DNA of 64,000 bases, taken from Plutella xylostella (lineage: Eukaryota; Arthropoda; Insecta; Lepidoptera; Plutellidae). The notes beneath the pieces were generated by a model. It saw nothing but the letters and a program-made list of their open reading frames with translations. It did no database searches and was not told the DNA's origin. This document shows positions 24,601 to 35,189 of this stretch, in pieces. The stretch's first letter is position 1. Each line of letters begins with the position of its first letter. The stretch is from NCBI RefSeq assembly GCF_932276165.1, contig NC_063988.1:5952001-6016000 (forward strand), given 5' to 3'. The translations under genes were made by a program, and so were the position numbers.

Positions 24601-27600
24601 ACGGCCCAGGGCTATTTAGGTACAATACCGATATAAAAGCCAGCCAGAAACATCATCTCAATAATACCTCAGTACTTAAGTACATAGATAAATAAGTATT
24701 TTATGAAGTACAAAAAAGAAGAAGTAGATACCAACTTAGGTATTGTCTTATTATATTAAGTTTACAGTCTCTAACGAGCTCTTAACTTTAAACCTAACCA
24801 AAATCTAACTAAAGTTTCCTTAACAAGCTAAGTTACAAGCGTCTGTTTGAGTAGATTTAACTTTATTACTTAAGTACCTACTAAAATTTCTTATTTAATT
24901 CACTTGTCAGAATTACTCCAATATTTGATTAAAGGTTTAGTGGAATGGAACTAGGTTTAAAAAGTGCATTATTTTAGACTGCATCAATGAACGTAGACTT
25001 GGTTAGATAAGGTAAATACCAAGCTAAGTATATACTATATACTCAGCTACTTAGGTACATAATCACAATCTGATACAGATGAAGGAAACTTGATATCCTT
25101 GCTTCTAACCTTTGTTTTGCCGCAACAAAGATTCTGCGGTTCACTTTATTTATTGATTAGTTGATTGGATATTAATTACTTAGGTATAATACTGTACATT
25201 GTAAGCAATTAACTTCGTTTTGTTCTCATAGTAAAACTAGGTAGGTATTAATGATTCATGTATAAATAATTTAGTCAAGAGAAGATACAAAACTTAAGTA
25301 CTTATGAAAAATAAGGAAAATTCCAATGCTGCTGAAATTCAGATTTCTCATAGACAATTTTCAGCCAAAGCTCCCATGTATAAATCTTATATCACTGAAA
25401 ATGCTACCTTCCTCTAACTTTGGTATGCTATCCTAGAACCAAAGGTACGAGTCAGTTAACGGTAAAAGTAAAACGCAGTTGGATCGAAAAAGCAGTAAAT
25501 TTCATAGTTGAAGGCTGAGCCCATGTTTGCCAAATATGGAGATTTGCCCAGATTTATAAAAGGACCCCGCTGTGTTTCTTGCGTAATGAGATAATAGGCA
25601 CGGTCATCGGCCAACTTACAACGTTTGGCACAACGAACCAAAATAAGATGTCTAATTAATTAGTAAACTGCCGTAAACAGAAGTTAGCCCATAAAGAAGA
25701 ATAGATAATGCGTGATCAATGAAAACTAACTTTTACTTTTGTTCATCATGTCTATATGGGTCTCCCGATTAATGACTCTTGTGTGTAATCAAAATACTAT
25801 AAGTACTTTACCGATTATATACCTATATGTATATGTATATCTACCCGTCTTTACTTTAATTATCTGTAAATATATGATAAAACCCAAGTTATCAGAAATA
25901 GACCTCTCATATTTATTTAAATCACATACCAACCTACAGCCTTTAAAGTACTAAGGTTACATACGTGAATGATATTTTCCTTGTCAACGATCAATCAAGC
26001 CCCTCAGTAATGCGTTCCGGCATGTCAAGCCTTATAAAAAATGTATGGCTGACCATGCAAGCGCCAATTACGGTTAAATGAGGTTTTTAAAAAGCGAACC
26101 TTATTGAGCACACGCCGTGAGTCAGACCCAGGTTCTCACTTGACAAACTTTAAATACACCTAAGCATGAACTTAAGTACTAGTCAGCGACAGTTCAGACA
26201 ATCACAGCGCTGTATTCTTTACTTAAGTACCTACTCAAAAGTTGACGTTCTCATGTGTGAAACTAAGGCCTTGGTCTCCTATTTACGCCGTAGTTCGCGT
26301 CCAGCGTCACGCCGTAGGCCGCGTCACAATGCTCACTATAGAAATGTACTGATGCGGTCTCCCTCACACGCCGACGTTGGCGCGTAGATGTTATGAGTAT
26401 CGTGACGCGGCCTACGGCGGTGACACTTGACGCGACCTACGGAGTAAATAGGAGACCCGGGCCTAACAGTGAGTCAGTTATCTCATTCGTCGAATCAAAC
26501 AGATTGGCAATGTCGGTGACAAAATGATTCATTCATGGTGCGGAAATATTTGTAAAACAGGTGTTTCAAATTATTATTCCGGTTTACGAGCTGGATTAGT
26601 AAGAGTTAAGACCAACCGTAGCTTAGGTAATGAAAATTGAAGTTTTCATATTGTTTATTCTTTACGCTCCGTGCAGATACCGATAGATAAATATGTAGCT
26701 ACTCAGGTACTTCTGTGTAAACCATCTAAGCTATCCCAATAATTTATAATTACTTATGTAAGTAGGACGACCGAATGGCGTAGTGGCTAGTGACGCTGAC
26801 TACTGAGCCGAAGGTCCCGGGTTCGATTCCCGGCTGGGGCAGATATTTGTTTAAACACAGATATTTGTTCTCGGGTCTTGGGTGTTGATATTTATATTTA
26901 GTATGTATCTATCTATGTATTTGTGTAGATATATCAGCTGTCCGATACCCATAACACAGGTTCTGCCTAGCTTGGGGTCGGATGGCCGTGTGTGAGATGT
27001 CCCCACATATTATTATTATTATAGTAGACTAAACTTTGATACCAAATTTTAAATGATATATTTAAAGGTACACATAAAGGGTGTAAGGGTTTTCCCATGT
27101 TAAATCTTACGGTAATGATAATGATGCATGCAAAGACGAATGCAAATTTCTAACACGTGGAAATCTTAGCATAGCAATTTGTAAGTCAATTAAAATCACA
27201 TAGTCACGACCACGACGCATTAGGCGTAGGTAAACTAAACGGACACTACTACTTAAACTACTCCAATTATAAGTGGGTAGGTACATAAATAGGTATACAA
27301 CCGTCTGAACCGGTAAACAAAGCACAAGCAGAATGTGTAGGAGGAGATCCCTCATTATATCCAATTACTATAATACGAGAATAGGTACCAGTTTTTGTCA
27401 CGTAAGGAGCCTTAACAATGAGCCTACGTGGGCATATCTCATATCCTCACAAACTTCTCATCTATAGATCTCTATTACCATTGCAAAAAACCAACCAAAA
27501 AAACATATAACAAGTATTATAAATCAGTTTCTTTCGCATTCCAGCGGCCAGTTCTCCAACACTCTCGGTCGGTTCAGCCACTCGACCAGCCGCCTGAACC

Positions 27601-28718
27601 CGAACGGAGAGATCGAAGAGGAATACAGCAGGAGCGCCCAGACCCTGCCGAGGAAGCTGCACGACCGCAAGGAGAAGGCAGAGAAGCCCAGCTCCAACAA
27701 GTACTGGCACCGCCTCACGCCCAGCAAGCGCTCAAACAGTGCCATCAACGTGTCTCACCACGGCACCAGCACACCAGAAGGAAAGATCAACGGACACCCG
27801 CCCGGACCTACCAAGCCGGCCCGGACCTACAAGGTCCTCAACAGGAGCAAGAGCTTTGCTATGGGCGCACCTGAAGCCGAGGTGCACCCGCGTTACGTGT
27901 CAGGAATGAGCCGCAACTACTCCACCATGTATAAATCCAACCCCCACCTCAGCCGTCTGGACGAGACCCCAGAACAATTAAAGAGTCCGGGCATCGTCTC
28001 CATAATCAACCGAAGTCAACGGGATCTGGCTGACGCAGTCTCCCGTGAGACGGAGCGCAGACGCGACGGTCTGTTCGGAGCTCGGTACGGAAAGACCACT
28101 CCAGTGACCAACGGACACTCCAACGGGTACAGCAAACACGATGACACGGACAAGAAGAAGATCTTCATGAAAGGTCTTCGTGAAAGAGCACCGGAACTGT
28201 ACCACACGCTTCACGCCGATGACGAATCCGACGGCAGTAGGCTCTCCTCTAGGTACGGCACTCCGTCGCCAGGATTCAAAGACAGGCCCTCCGAAGAGAG
28301 GAAGACTCTTTACAAAACCGAGTCGCTAAACCGTGATACTAGTCCATTTGTGTCCCGCCTAGAATCGCGTCTGAAGTCGCCGGCCATTCGGCGAGGGAGC
28401 AACAGCAGTGACAACTACTCGGAGACCTACAGGTATACCACCAGGTCGGGGGACCCGGAGCGGCCGAGCGTGACCGACACCGTGGAGACCGTCAGCAAGA
28501 AGATCGTGCCCACGAGGGACGGCCGGGGCAAGGAGATCATCGAGTCCAGAGAAGTCAACTCTGTGACCAAGAGTCGCGGCTACAAAGACGGCGTGCCCAG
28601 TTTGAAGTACGTGGACACTGGCATTCGCGCTTCCCCGCTTGGGTATGAACCACGGAATGGGTACACAGAAAAGAGAAGCAGTAACTACCGAGTGATGGAG
28701 AAAATTAGAGATTATTAA
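15631..28718 (+). CDS. Unidentified Arg/Ser-rich disordered protein, C-terminal 946 residues in six exons
   Basis: Exons: 15631-15783, 17379-17480, 18598-18748, 18948-19034, 23120-24293, 27545-28718. All have AG acceptors and GT donors, the phases agree (0,0,0,1,1,2), and the joined length is 2841 nt = 947 codons with the TAA at 28716-28718. The 5' exons are missing, so the start is unknown. I do not recognise the family. The first four exons encode charged segments: ASDDIRDALRAETESRLALL, KTTVDTDDT, EELRALRADGTLVTERRHTK, DQELPDDE, HVELERTTDHMAGGRRVATH, and MDEDWDSLSVRMRRQRRLRH. The rest is low-complexity and rich in R, S, P and Y. There is no signal peptide, membrane segment or enzyme motif. 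A cytoskeletal or scaffold role is only a guess from composition. A poly(A) signal lies at 29041-29046. Confidence 0.8.
17190..17279 (+). mobile_element. MITE family A, copy 3, left end missing
   Basis: It matches the right two thirds of the family, from GCGAGCCACGACTC to GTCAGTACAGAGTGACCC. The left terminus is absent or scrambled. It lies in the intron just upstream of the exon at 17379. Confidence 0.75.
17684..17814. mobile_element. 131-bp MITE in intron (family B)
   Basis: Inverted ends GAAGGGCTAGTACGGGGC and GCCCCGTTAGCCCTTC, continuing as TTAAGACGTGACAAA / TTTGTCACGTCTTAA, leave a ~60-nt core with GAGCGCGA-type sequence. It is noncoding and lies between the exons at 17379 and 18598. 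No clear target-site duplication; superfamily not assigned. Confidence 0.75.
19799..19925 (+). repeat. Fragment of a widespread interspersed repeat
   Basis: The block aattataaaggcgaaagttt ... gtttgttacctcttcacg ... aacggctgcaccgactttaac matches, from memory, a sequence type very common in insect genomes (the aaagtttgt...tttgttac...gaacggatt pattern). Class unknown and borders approximate. It sits in the intron between the exons at 18948 and 23120. Confidence 0.45.
20135..20851 (-). mobile_element. 5'-truncated LINE, reverse-transcriptase C-terminus, 11-bp target-site duplication
   Basis: The minus-strand frame (20151-20864) encodes about 230 residues of non-LTR reverse transcriptase C-terminus. 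It has VDTFTYLGSKMTPNGGTDED, NKARGAFAMLSPVW, KTVLLYGCETW, LRNILGIRWFDF, a RWIGHVLRR motif and GRPRETW. The 3' end is a tetranucleotide (TAAG)n run at 20135-20158. AAAATAATAAC flanks the element at 20124-20134 and 20852-20862, so the 5' truncation is at 20851 and the first few codons of the track frame are host sequence. The frame is intact, implying a young copy. The clade is RTE-like by appearance, not tested. Confidence 0.9.
20863..23119. other. Intron, nothing recognised
   Basis: AT-rich intron sequence up to the tgcgtgttgcag acceptor. GC content rises sharply from about 23030, before the exon begins. Confidence 0.4.
23120..24293 (+). CDS. GC-rich exon of the unidentified R/S/P-rich protein
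   Basis: This is a 1174-nt exon with very high GC content in an AT-rich locus. It encodes KDYKRPLDFDIEEETRKK, KWLESHFGSESRSSHDS, PEPFYVKTKPVDDEGYYGK and long P/R/S-rich tracts (PPPDYSPPRERR, RTPPPRRRDD). One likely ordered segment, SMGSAIGNSIRKLVGKIRSA, is a basic amphipathic helix candidate that could bind membrane or another protein. The frame also stays open upstream to 22996 with an in-frame ATG at 23062, so a shorter isoform from an internal promoter is possible, but the splice acceptor at 23118-23119 fits the previous exon's phase. Third positions are nearly all G or C. Large open frames on the other strand and in another plus frame are composition shadows. Confidence 0.85.
26267..26463. 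mobile_element. 197-bp Harbinger-type MITE with TAA target-site duplication
   Basis: The ends GGCCTTGGTCTCCTATTTAC and GTAAATAGGAGACCCGGGCC are inverted repeats, flanked by TAA at 26264-26266 and 26464-26466. A TAA duplication suggests the PIF/Harbinger superfamily. The inner part has further inverted GACGCGGCCTACGG-type blocks. It lies in the intron between the exons at 23120 and 27545. Confidence 0.85.
26766..27022 (+). mobile_element. tRNA-derived SINE, full length
   Basis: The head gacgaccgaatggcgtagtg is tRNA-like. It has a TGGCGTAGTGGCTAG A-box region and a GGGTTCGATTCCC B box (about 26819-26831), so it carries an RNA polymerase III promoter. The body has atttgttctcgggtcttggg and a gcttggggtcggatggccgtg block, ending in an (ATT)n tail. 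It is not a tRNA gene: no cloverleaf closes around the B box. It lies in the last intron of the unidentified gene. Confidence 0.85.
27545..28718 (+). CDS. Terminal coding exon of the unidentified protein
   Basis: The exon begins after a cgcattccag acceptor, in phase 2 with the exon ending at 24293, and ends at the TAA 28716-28718. It encodes 390 residues with short conserved-looking blocks: SRSAQTLPRKLHDRKEK, SNKYWHRLTPSKRSNS, RTYKVLNRSKSFAMG, MSRNYSTMYKSNPHLSRLDE, GIVSIINRSQRDLADAVSRE, and a C-terminal VETVSKKIVPTRDGRGKEII. Many RS/RN pairs suggest basophilic kinase sites. Codon use is less GC-extreme than in the preceding exon. The reading is safe; the function is unknown. Confidence 0.85.
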
Positions 28719-29040
28719 TGAAATATAATTTAATTAAATTTTCGCACATTGCCATATTTTCTATTATCGAATTATAAAATTGAACAGAGTCATAGTTATG
28801 CAGACTGAAACACTCTATAATGCTTTAGATAGTTATAAAATTATCTAACTAGGTATAATTAATTTCATTTATTAACACTTGTGTTAATTTGTAAATTAAT
28901 ATTAAAATGTAAAAAGTCATAGCTTTACTAATTATTGAATTACGACAATTAATTCCGTCCACTGACTGTAATATTTTGAGAAATTGTATCTCCTTAGTTA
29001 TAGAACCCATGTGATAGAATAAGTTCGCATGGATCAAATA

Positions 29041-29046
29041 AATAAA
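29041..29046 (+). promoter_or_regulatory. Poly(A) signal of the unidentified gene
   Basis: AATAAA about 320 nt after the stop, the best candidate before the Ubc9 locus. A second AATAAA-like site lies near 29138. Confidence 0.5.
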
Positions 29047-29049
29047 GAC

Positions 29050-30437
29050 AATATTTTAAATGTTGTATCATTACTAAGAATTTATTGTAGGTAATACCTA
29101 ATCTTTTGTAATATTAAAATATACATTCATATAAAAAATAAAAGTATTTAATAATACGCACTATTGTATTGTTTCATTTACCTACGTAAATAAGTATAAA
29201 TTGTTTGATATAGATACCTACCTGCTTACCTAGGTCATAGACTAATGCACTAGGTAGCTAGCTAGCTGGTGGGTGTATTGTATTGTAGTTATACCTATAC
29301 TACCTATATGCTCATTTCATAATATGAAAGATCGCATCAAAATACAGGTTCCGCTCTTACGGCAAGTGAACTAAAATATAAATCTGCTGAAGTGAAACAG
29401 GAGTAGCAAAAGTTGTAAAAAGTCGTAAGCTAGAACAAAATTTGTTGAGTTGAATCACCTCCTGAGTCAACCCCTTTCGGCTTAGTAATACTAATACCGC
29501 TTTTGCAACATCCTGTTATATAATTATAAGATCCAAATACTGGTAGGGTGAACGAGTTCTCTAATAGAGTCCAAGTTCTGGGCATATTGTATAATTTAGC
29601 GACAAATAGGCAAACGTAAGCTCGCTCCGGCTTGCTGGACCACAGACCGGGTAAACGGCAATCTTGTCGGTAGTGGCTGCATGGTTTGGAAGGCAGAGGA
29701 CTGGGCCGATGATGCTGAGGGCTTAGTGTAGGTTTTTCATTACCGATCGAGCAGTGAAACCTAACGCAAAGTTGTATGACACGGAGCTAGTACAGCTACT
29801 TACCGCTAGGTGGCGTCTCTCCCGTGCCATACAAATTCACGTTCCTTTACTCGCCGCTTATCGAACGGTTTGAAAACTCGCACTCCCACTAATTATACTA
29901 TAGATGTAGTTAGGTAAGCATCTACTAATTGTGTTGAAACTAGAAACCGTTGAAACCTGTTTCTGTTGCAAAGTTAGCGTTGTCGGACTGTATAAAATAC
30001 GAGTCATTGTCTATGGTTTAAGACAACTAAATATTGAAGTACTTGTTCTGAGGTATGGGTATCAGAAACCGATAAGTTACGATTCGAAGTATTTTGTAGA
30101 TCACTATAACCATAGACTACGAATCAAAAAACAGTGGGTCTGTTTTTACTGCACCATAAATTTAAATGTCGTGATTGGTCCGTTTAAACTGATTTTTGAA
30201 GTCTATGATTCAACGAACCAATGAAAAATTAGGAATAGTGAGTGTATTTTTTCATACGTCATTGAAAACATACTTTTAGTCTTGACGCATCGTGGGACGC
30301 CTTGTTCGCGCCGTGTTACTTATTTTTTTATTATAATTTATCATTGTAATTAACCCTAGGAAGTAAGTATTTAACGTATAGTCAGTGATTGTGAACGTTT
30401 ATAATGAAATACTAAGAGTGTCACGTTTATATTACAG
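29050..30437. other. Spacer upstream of Ubc9
   Basis: AT-rich. The Ubc9 promoter and 5' UTR must lie here; an attacag acceptor at 30431-30437 just before the ATG suggests an untranslated first exon upstream. The ORF at 29931-30224 has no recognisable domain. A segment at about 29445-29485 (ccctttcggcttagta) resembles one at 34410-34440, perhaps a short unclassified repeat. Confidence 0.4.
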
Positions 30438-30442
30438 AAAAC

Positions 30443-32352
30443 ATGTCCGGTATTGCGAGTGCACGTTTGGCCGAAGAAAGGAAAGCTTGGCGGAAGGATC
30501 ACCCATTTGTGCGTATTTCGTATAACTTCAAGTGTTTACGTGCGTTATGAAACCTATTTTCTAATCCTAACTTTCATTCTTTCAGGGTTTCGTTGCTAGA
30601 CCTATGAAAAATCCCGATGGCTCTTTGAACCTGATGACATGGGAGTGCGCGATTCCAGGAAAGAAAGGGGTTAGTAACTAGTTTAAACGGACGTTCAAAT
30701 TACCCCCAACCGACAATGACTAGCCCCCAACATGAAACATAGCCCATTTGTGTCAGTTCCACCAATAGTCCTTAGTTCTGTTACTGATCTAATATCTAAT
30801 CTATATTTCTCCACACCTCTAATAGTCGGCTTTAGTTCAGTCAACTTGATAGTTCCTGAAGTTTGCTGAAGGCGGGATCAGATGGTTCATTTTTGTCTCA
30901 TTCGGCATCATTCACTCGAAATGTGTGTGAACTCCAAATGAAAAGTGCAAACATAAATGAACCATTCACTCGAGTCAATGTTCATTCAAATGAACCATCT
31001 GATCCCGTCTTGAGATTACACTCTTATGTTTTGTCTAACTAAGGTTTGGTTTGTTAGTTTGACAAGGTACAAAAGTACTTTCTCTGCTAGCTTCATGAAA
31101 ACCAAATTGTTTGAACCGAACCATAGTAGATGTTATTGGAACTAAAGGGTGCTTAGTACAAGAATATAAAAAAACCCACTATGCGTGGTAGTAAAATATA
31201 TGAATTCCCTACCCCATAGTTCAACAACAAGACCAATACAGGCTAGTTCCAGGGTATTCTATCTTGTAGAACTTGGCCTAATAATGTACAGAACTTTGTA
31301 TTTACTTATGTATTTTTGTGTTTGTCCATCATAAACACCCATAAAAATTGATGATCATCATTACTGTGGTAGAATATTAGCATCCTAGCATCGCATGAAC
31401 ATATTATCAATTATTCCATATAAATCTAGCACACCCTGTGAGGTTGCAAATGGTGATAGTCTGACTTGCTTATTTCTTTCACATTGGTCACAAAACTCAC
31501 AAGCTAACCAATCCCTAGTGTTTTCCACTAATATTCTTAAAAGTAGACTAATTTAAGTAAAACTAAACATCCTTTCCTCTCCATGTTTCAGACTCCATGG
31601 GAAGGCGGTCTTTACAAGCTGCGTATGATCTTCAAAGATGACTACCCCTCAAGTCCTCCGAAATGCAAGTTTGAGCCGCCACTGTTCCACCCCAACGTGT
31701 ACCCGTCAGGAACAGTCTGTTTGTCACTGCTTGATGAGGAGAAGGACTGGCGTCCGGCGATCACAATCAAACAAATCCTACTCGGAATCCAGGATCTACT
31801 CAACGAGCCCAATGTCAAAGACCCTGCCCAGGCTGAAGCTTATACAATTTACTGGTTAGTGTTTTTTTTAAATGCTAATGCCAGAATTCACTTTTTTGAA
31901 TAACTATTTTACTATATCTACTTGCTGGCCGAGTCCAAACCAGGCCAACCTTTGCTTGCCAAGAATGGCATTCAATAAGTAGGTATTTATTATTAATGTT
32001 GGATTTTCAACTGATTTCTATTTTCTCAAAATTGTTACCTTATACTGCATTGCATATTATATCCAACAAACATGTGCGAGCCAAGGTATACCCGTGCAAC
32101 AGGTAAAAAAAGCATTAAATATGCCAGTAGCCATAGCATGGCATGATGGCAGGCCAAAGCAGCCAGCCTGTAAAACAATGATCTGTAAGACTAGAGGGTT
32201 ATTGCTATAATCTTTACCTCCCAGAGTATTGTACCGAAATAATTGTGATTTTCGTAACTAATGATTCCTTTTTCATAATTTACAGCCAAAACCGGCTAGA
32301 ATACGACAAAAGAGTGAGAGCGCAGGCGCGCGCCATGGCAGCCACCGAGTGA
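30443..32352 (+). CDS. Ubc9 (lwr): SUMO-conjugating enzyme Ubc9
   Basis: Four coding exons, 30443-30508, 30586-30669, 31592-31854 and 32286-32352, give a 159-residue protein with phases 0, 0, 2. Ubc9 is the single E2 that accepts SUMO from the SAE1/SAE2 E1 and passes it to lysines in psi-K-x-E motifs, mainly in the nucleus. The sequence shows the start MSGIASARLAEERKAWRKDH, GFVARPMKNPDGS, the FEPPLFHPNVYPSG core, catalytic Cys93 in GTVCLSLLDEEKDWRP, and AEAYTIYCQNRLEYDKRVRA at the C-terminal helix. It is collinear with animal Ubc9 throughout and looks intact; only the last residues (ARAMAATE) differ in character. A MITE sits in intron 2. The 3' UTR is long, to a poly(A) signal at 33590. Confidence 0.97.
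30871..31010. mobile_element. ~140-bp MITE in Ubc9 intron 2
   Basis: Inverted ends GGCGGGATCAGATGGTTCAT and ATGAACCATCTGATCCCGTC, with CATTCACTCGA repeats inside. Noncoding; borders good to a few bases; no clear target-site duplication. Confidence 0.75.
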
Positions 32353-33589
32353 AGCGTCCACCACCGCTACGGGTCGTTCCTAACTGCAGGTAGAAGGAAA
32401 ACATCTCGTGTGATATCAAGAATATGACTAGATTTATAACTAACTTTAAACGCGTCCTAGCAATGATAAGATTTTGTGCCACATCAAGAAATTGCTCCCA
32501 CTGTGTTCTGGCTGATAGTTATGCTGTGAGCATACTGGATAAGAGAATTTACGCGACTGTCGAAGGTGGCGTAATGCAGATGTTACTGCCATTCTGAGTA
32601 TTTATCAGTGGTATATCTTTGTATAGTTCCATAACATCATGGTCTGCAGATCCATTTGGCTACTTCCCAGTTACTTACACACCTTAAACCATCTTAGAAG
32701 GGCCAAAACTTTCCGAAGCAAAATGGCTTTTTTCCGTTTGTATAAGACTGACCTCTATGCATAGTTTGCATTGTTTCCATGACTTTGTCCCAACTTCTTT
32801 TACAAAATATTGTGTCTACGAAAGTTATACTACTCTGCCATAATGATGTAGTTTGCCATTTTGCTGTCTCGTAATTTTATCTTTACTAGTTAGCCTTAAC
32901 ATACATAGCTTGAGCTGTTTCATCCAGTGATTTTGAATCTTATCCTTGTTGTGGTGCCACATTTTTGTAATTGGGTTGTTGAAATATTCACTGCGTAATC
33001 GTTGAGACAACCAACAGGTAGCTGTTAGCATTTGAAATAATGTGATGCGCTTTCAAAGCAGAATAAACATGATATTTTAGCAAGGCTGTATGATTGAAAA
33101 TTGTATGTAGTTATCTTTGAATTAAAACAAGCTACTAAATGCTACTCTATAATGTCCTACTGCTGCGAAATGAGTATTTTTCACACTCCTTTGTGACTGA
33201 TCCAAAGCTAATTCTGTAGCATATAACATGGTTTGTTTTGTGTAAGAGAAAGTAAAAATATTTTGTTACAAATACTGACATATCTTTTACGTCCGATGAT
33301 TCACCAGTTGATATTACAACAAGCTGTTATTAATAAATTAGTAAGAGATTCCAAGCATTGTTTAAATGTTAAGACCTATTTATAGCTGCTGGTAATCTAG
33401 AACTAAGTGTCTAAGGTGTTCATTTGTAATTTATTTTTAAAACATTCAGCATTTTGCATACAGTATTTGTGTTAAATATATCAAAGAGGGTTAGTTGTAT
33501 AAATTCCAAACATCCAATAAAATTATAGCGAGAATCTGCACTGTTATTTTTAAATATTTTTGTATCTTATGTCAGTACTTTAATCGAAC

Positions 33590-33595
33590 AATAAA
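33590..33595 (+). promoter_or_regulatory. Distal poly(A) signal of Ubc9
   Basis: AATAAA about 1.24 kb after the stop. Earlier candidates are AATAAA at 33062-33067 and near 33516, so alternative 3' UTR lengths are possible. Confidence 0.5.
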
Positions 33596-33599
33596 TTTA

Positions 33600-35189
33600 A
33601 AATTGTATCTTATGTTTTATTTTATGAAACCTTACCTGTAACTTGTTATTCTTAGTTTAAATAAGTTTAAGACCTTATATATCGAGTATTATATGCATCG
33701 AGCAGACTTGGTGTTTTGTCATTTGATTTAAAATAAAATGGCGAACAGACCTAAACTATCTCGCCCTACTCCTTGTTCTCCATCTCCATACATACTCCAT
33801 CTCACTTCCACTTATGTAACGCTGCCATTCTCATAGTGTTTATTTATACTAGTTTGATAAGTAATACATACTATCAATTTTAGTTGTCTCTCATCTCCTC
33901 TTTGTACCCTACACTGATCCCATCCCTTTGTCTATTTTCATGGAGACATTAAATTTACAATTGCTAAACTACCCATTTGTAAGTGCCTATTATGTATAAT
34001 GTTAACATCAAGATAAACTTCATAGATAGTAGTTATATGAAACCGCCATTGAATGGGGGTAAGTACTTAATTGTTAGGAATAAGCATTGTATCTATTGTT
34101 GTTAGGTCGAAACTGAACAAAGGGCAGGAATGCGATGCCACAAACCTTTATGAGGTTTCCAAACCACAAATTTGAGTAAGTATGATAAAGCGGTACCTAT
34201 ACATAACCCTTTATTAACATAACAACTTGGCCCAAATTTCTAGGGTTATCTGTTGAACTAGACTTCATTGAAATCCATAATATTATACTTAGAGAGGATA
34301 ATAAGTCGAAAGTGACTTGGAAGCTAACTTTGGTTCTCCATAGAAACTAGGTATTATGGGCAGCAGTTGTTTTTACGAGAATTTCCAGAACCAGAAGTCG
34401 TAGAAAAAAGTCGTTCATGATGACTCGGCCCCTTTCGGCTTATTTATCACAAGGGCCGGTTTTTTATTCGTTGTCAACTTTAACCTTTAGTCAAATGACG
34501 TGGCAAATGCGACAGCTACATAATATTATTATGAATTTTGTTGTGATTGTTGCTTTTTCTTGCGATTTTTAACCAATGGTTTAGTTAACAACAGATCAAA
34601 AACTGGCCCTTACGAAACACTTGAGAACTCACTTTTGAATAAAATAGTCGATTATTCATTTCGCTGTGCCTTTCCACCGGCGATATGAAGGTAAAGTACC
34701 TACACCTAATATGTAAGCCCTTAGTCTAATATATTATTATACCATGTGTAGGTATGCCTATAAAAAATCTTAAAATATCGTTGCCTCCTCTATTGTTAAT
34801 GGGATGGAAGCTAATGGGTTACTAGATAGGTACATATAACTACTATATAGTAACATACCTATGTAAGTATGTAAGTAGTTACCTACCTACCAACATCGTA
34901 TTTTTTGCCATTTGACCTATTCATTCAACAAAATGACTTGGCTGGGAGATGATATAATTTTCCTCATAGCTACATAGGTAGATAGGCACGTAGGTATAAT
35001 AACTAATAGCAAACTCATGATGAGTTATTATTTGTTAGAGTTTAGCGACTGTTGGTCGTAGTCGTATGTCTCGCGTTTAGTTATCTAAGTTAGATAATAT
35101 TTTAGTGATTAGGTATTGATTAGTTTAGTGATTAAATTTGATGTATTAAGAGTGTATCTGATCATTTTACTGTGGAGTTTGCACGGAAA
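33600..35189. other. Ubc9 to UGT spacer
   Basis: AT-rich spacer with a MITE at 34451-34611. The last few hundred bases are the promoter and 5' UTR of the UGT gene; I could not place its transcription start. Confidence 0.4.
34451..34611. mobile_element. 161-bp MITE upstream of UGT
   Basis: Inverted ends AAGGGCCGGTTTTT and AAAAACTGGCCCTT, continuing inward as GTTGTCAACTTTAACC / GGTTTAGTTAACAAC with mismatches. Noncoding. Confidence 0.7.

Noticed and set aside
26766..26838. tRNA gene (also at 41622 and, minus strand, 39804)
   Set aside because: B box present but no closing cloverleaf, and the homology continues into a shared SINE body.
29600..29760. Possible degenerate LINE C-terminus
   Set aside because: A few words resemble LINE tails (ggcagaggactgggccgatg) but I could not follow a frame or a tail.
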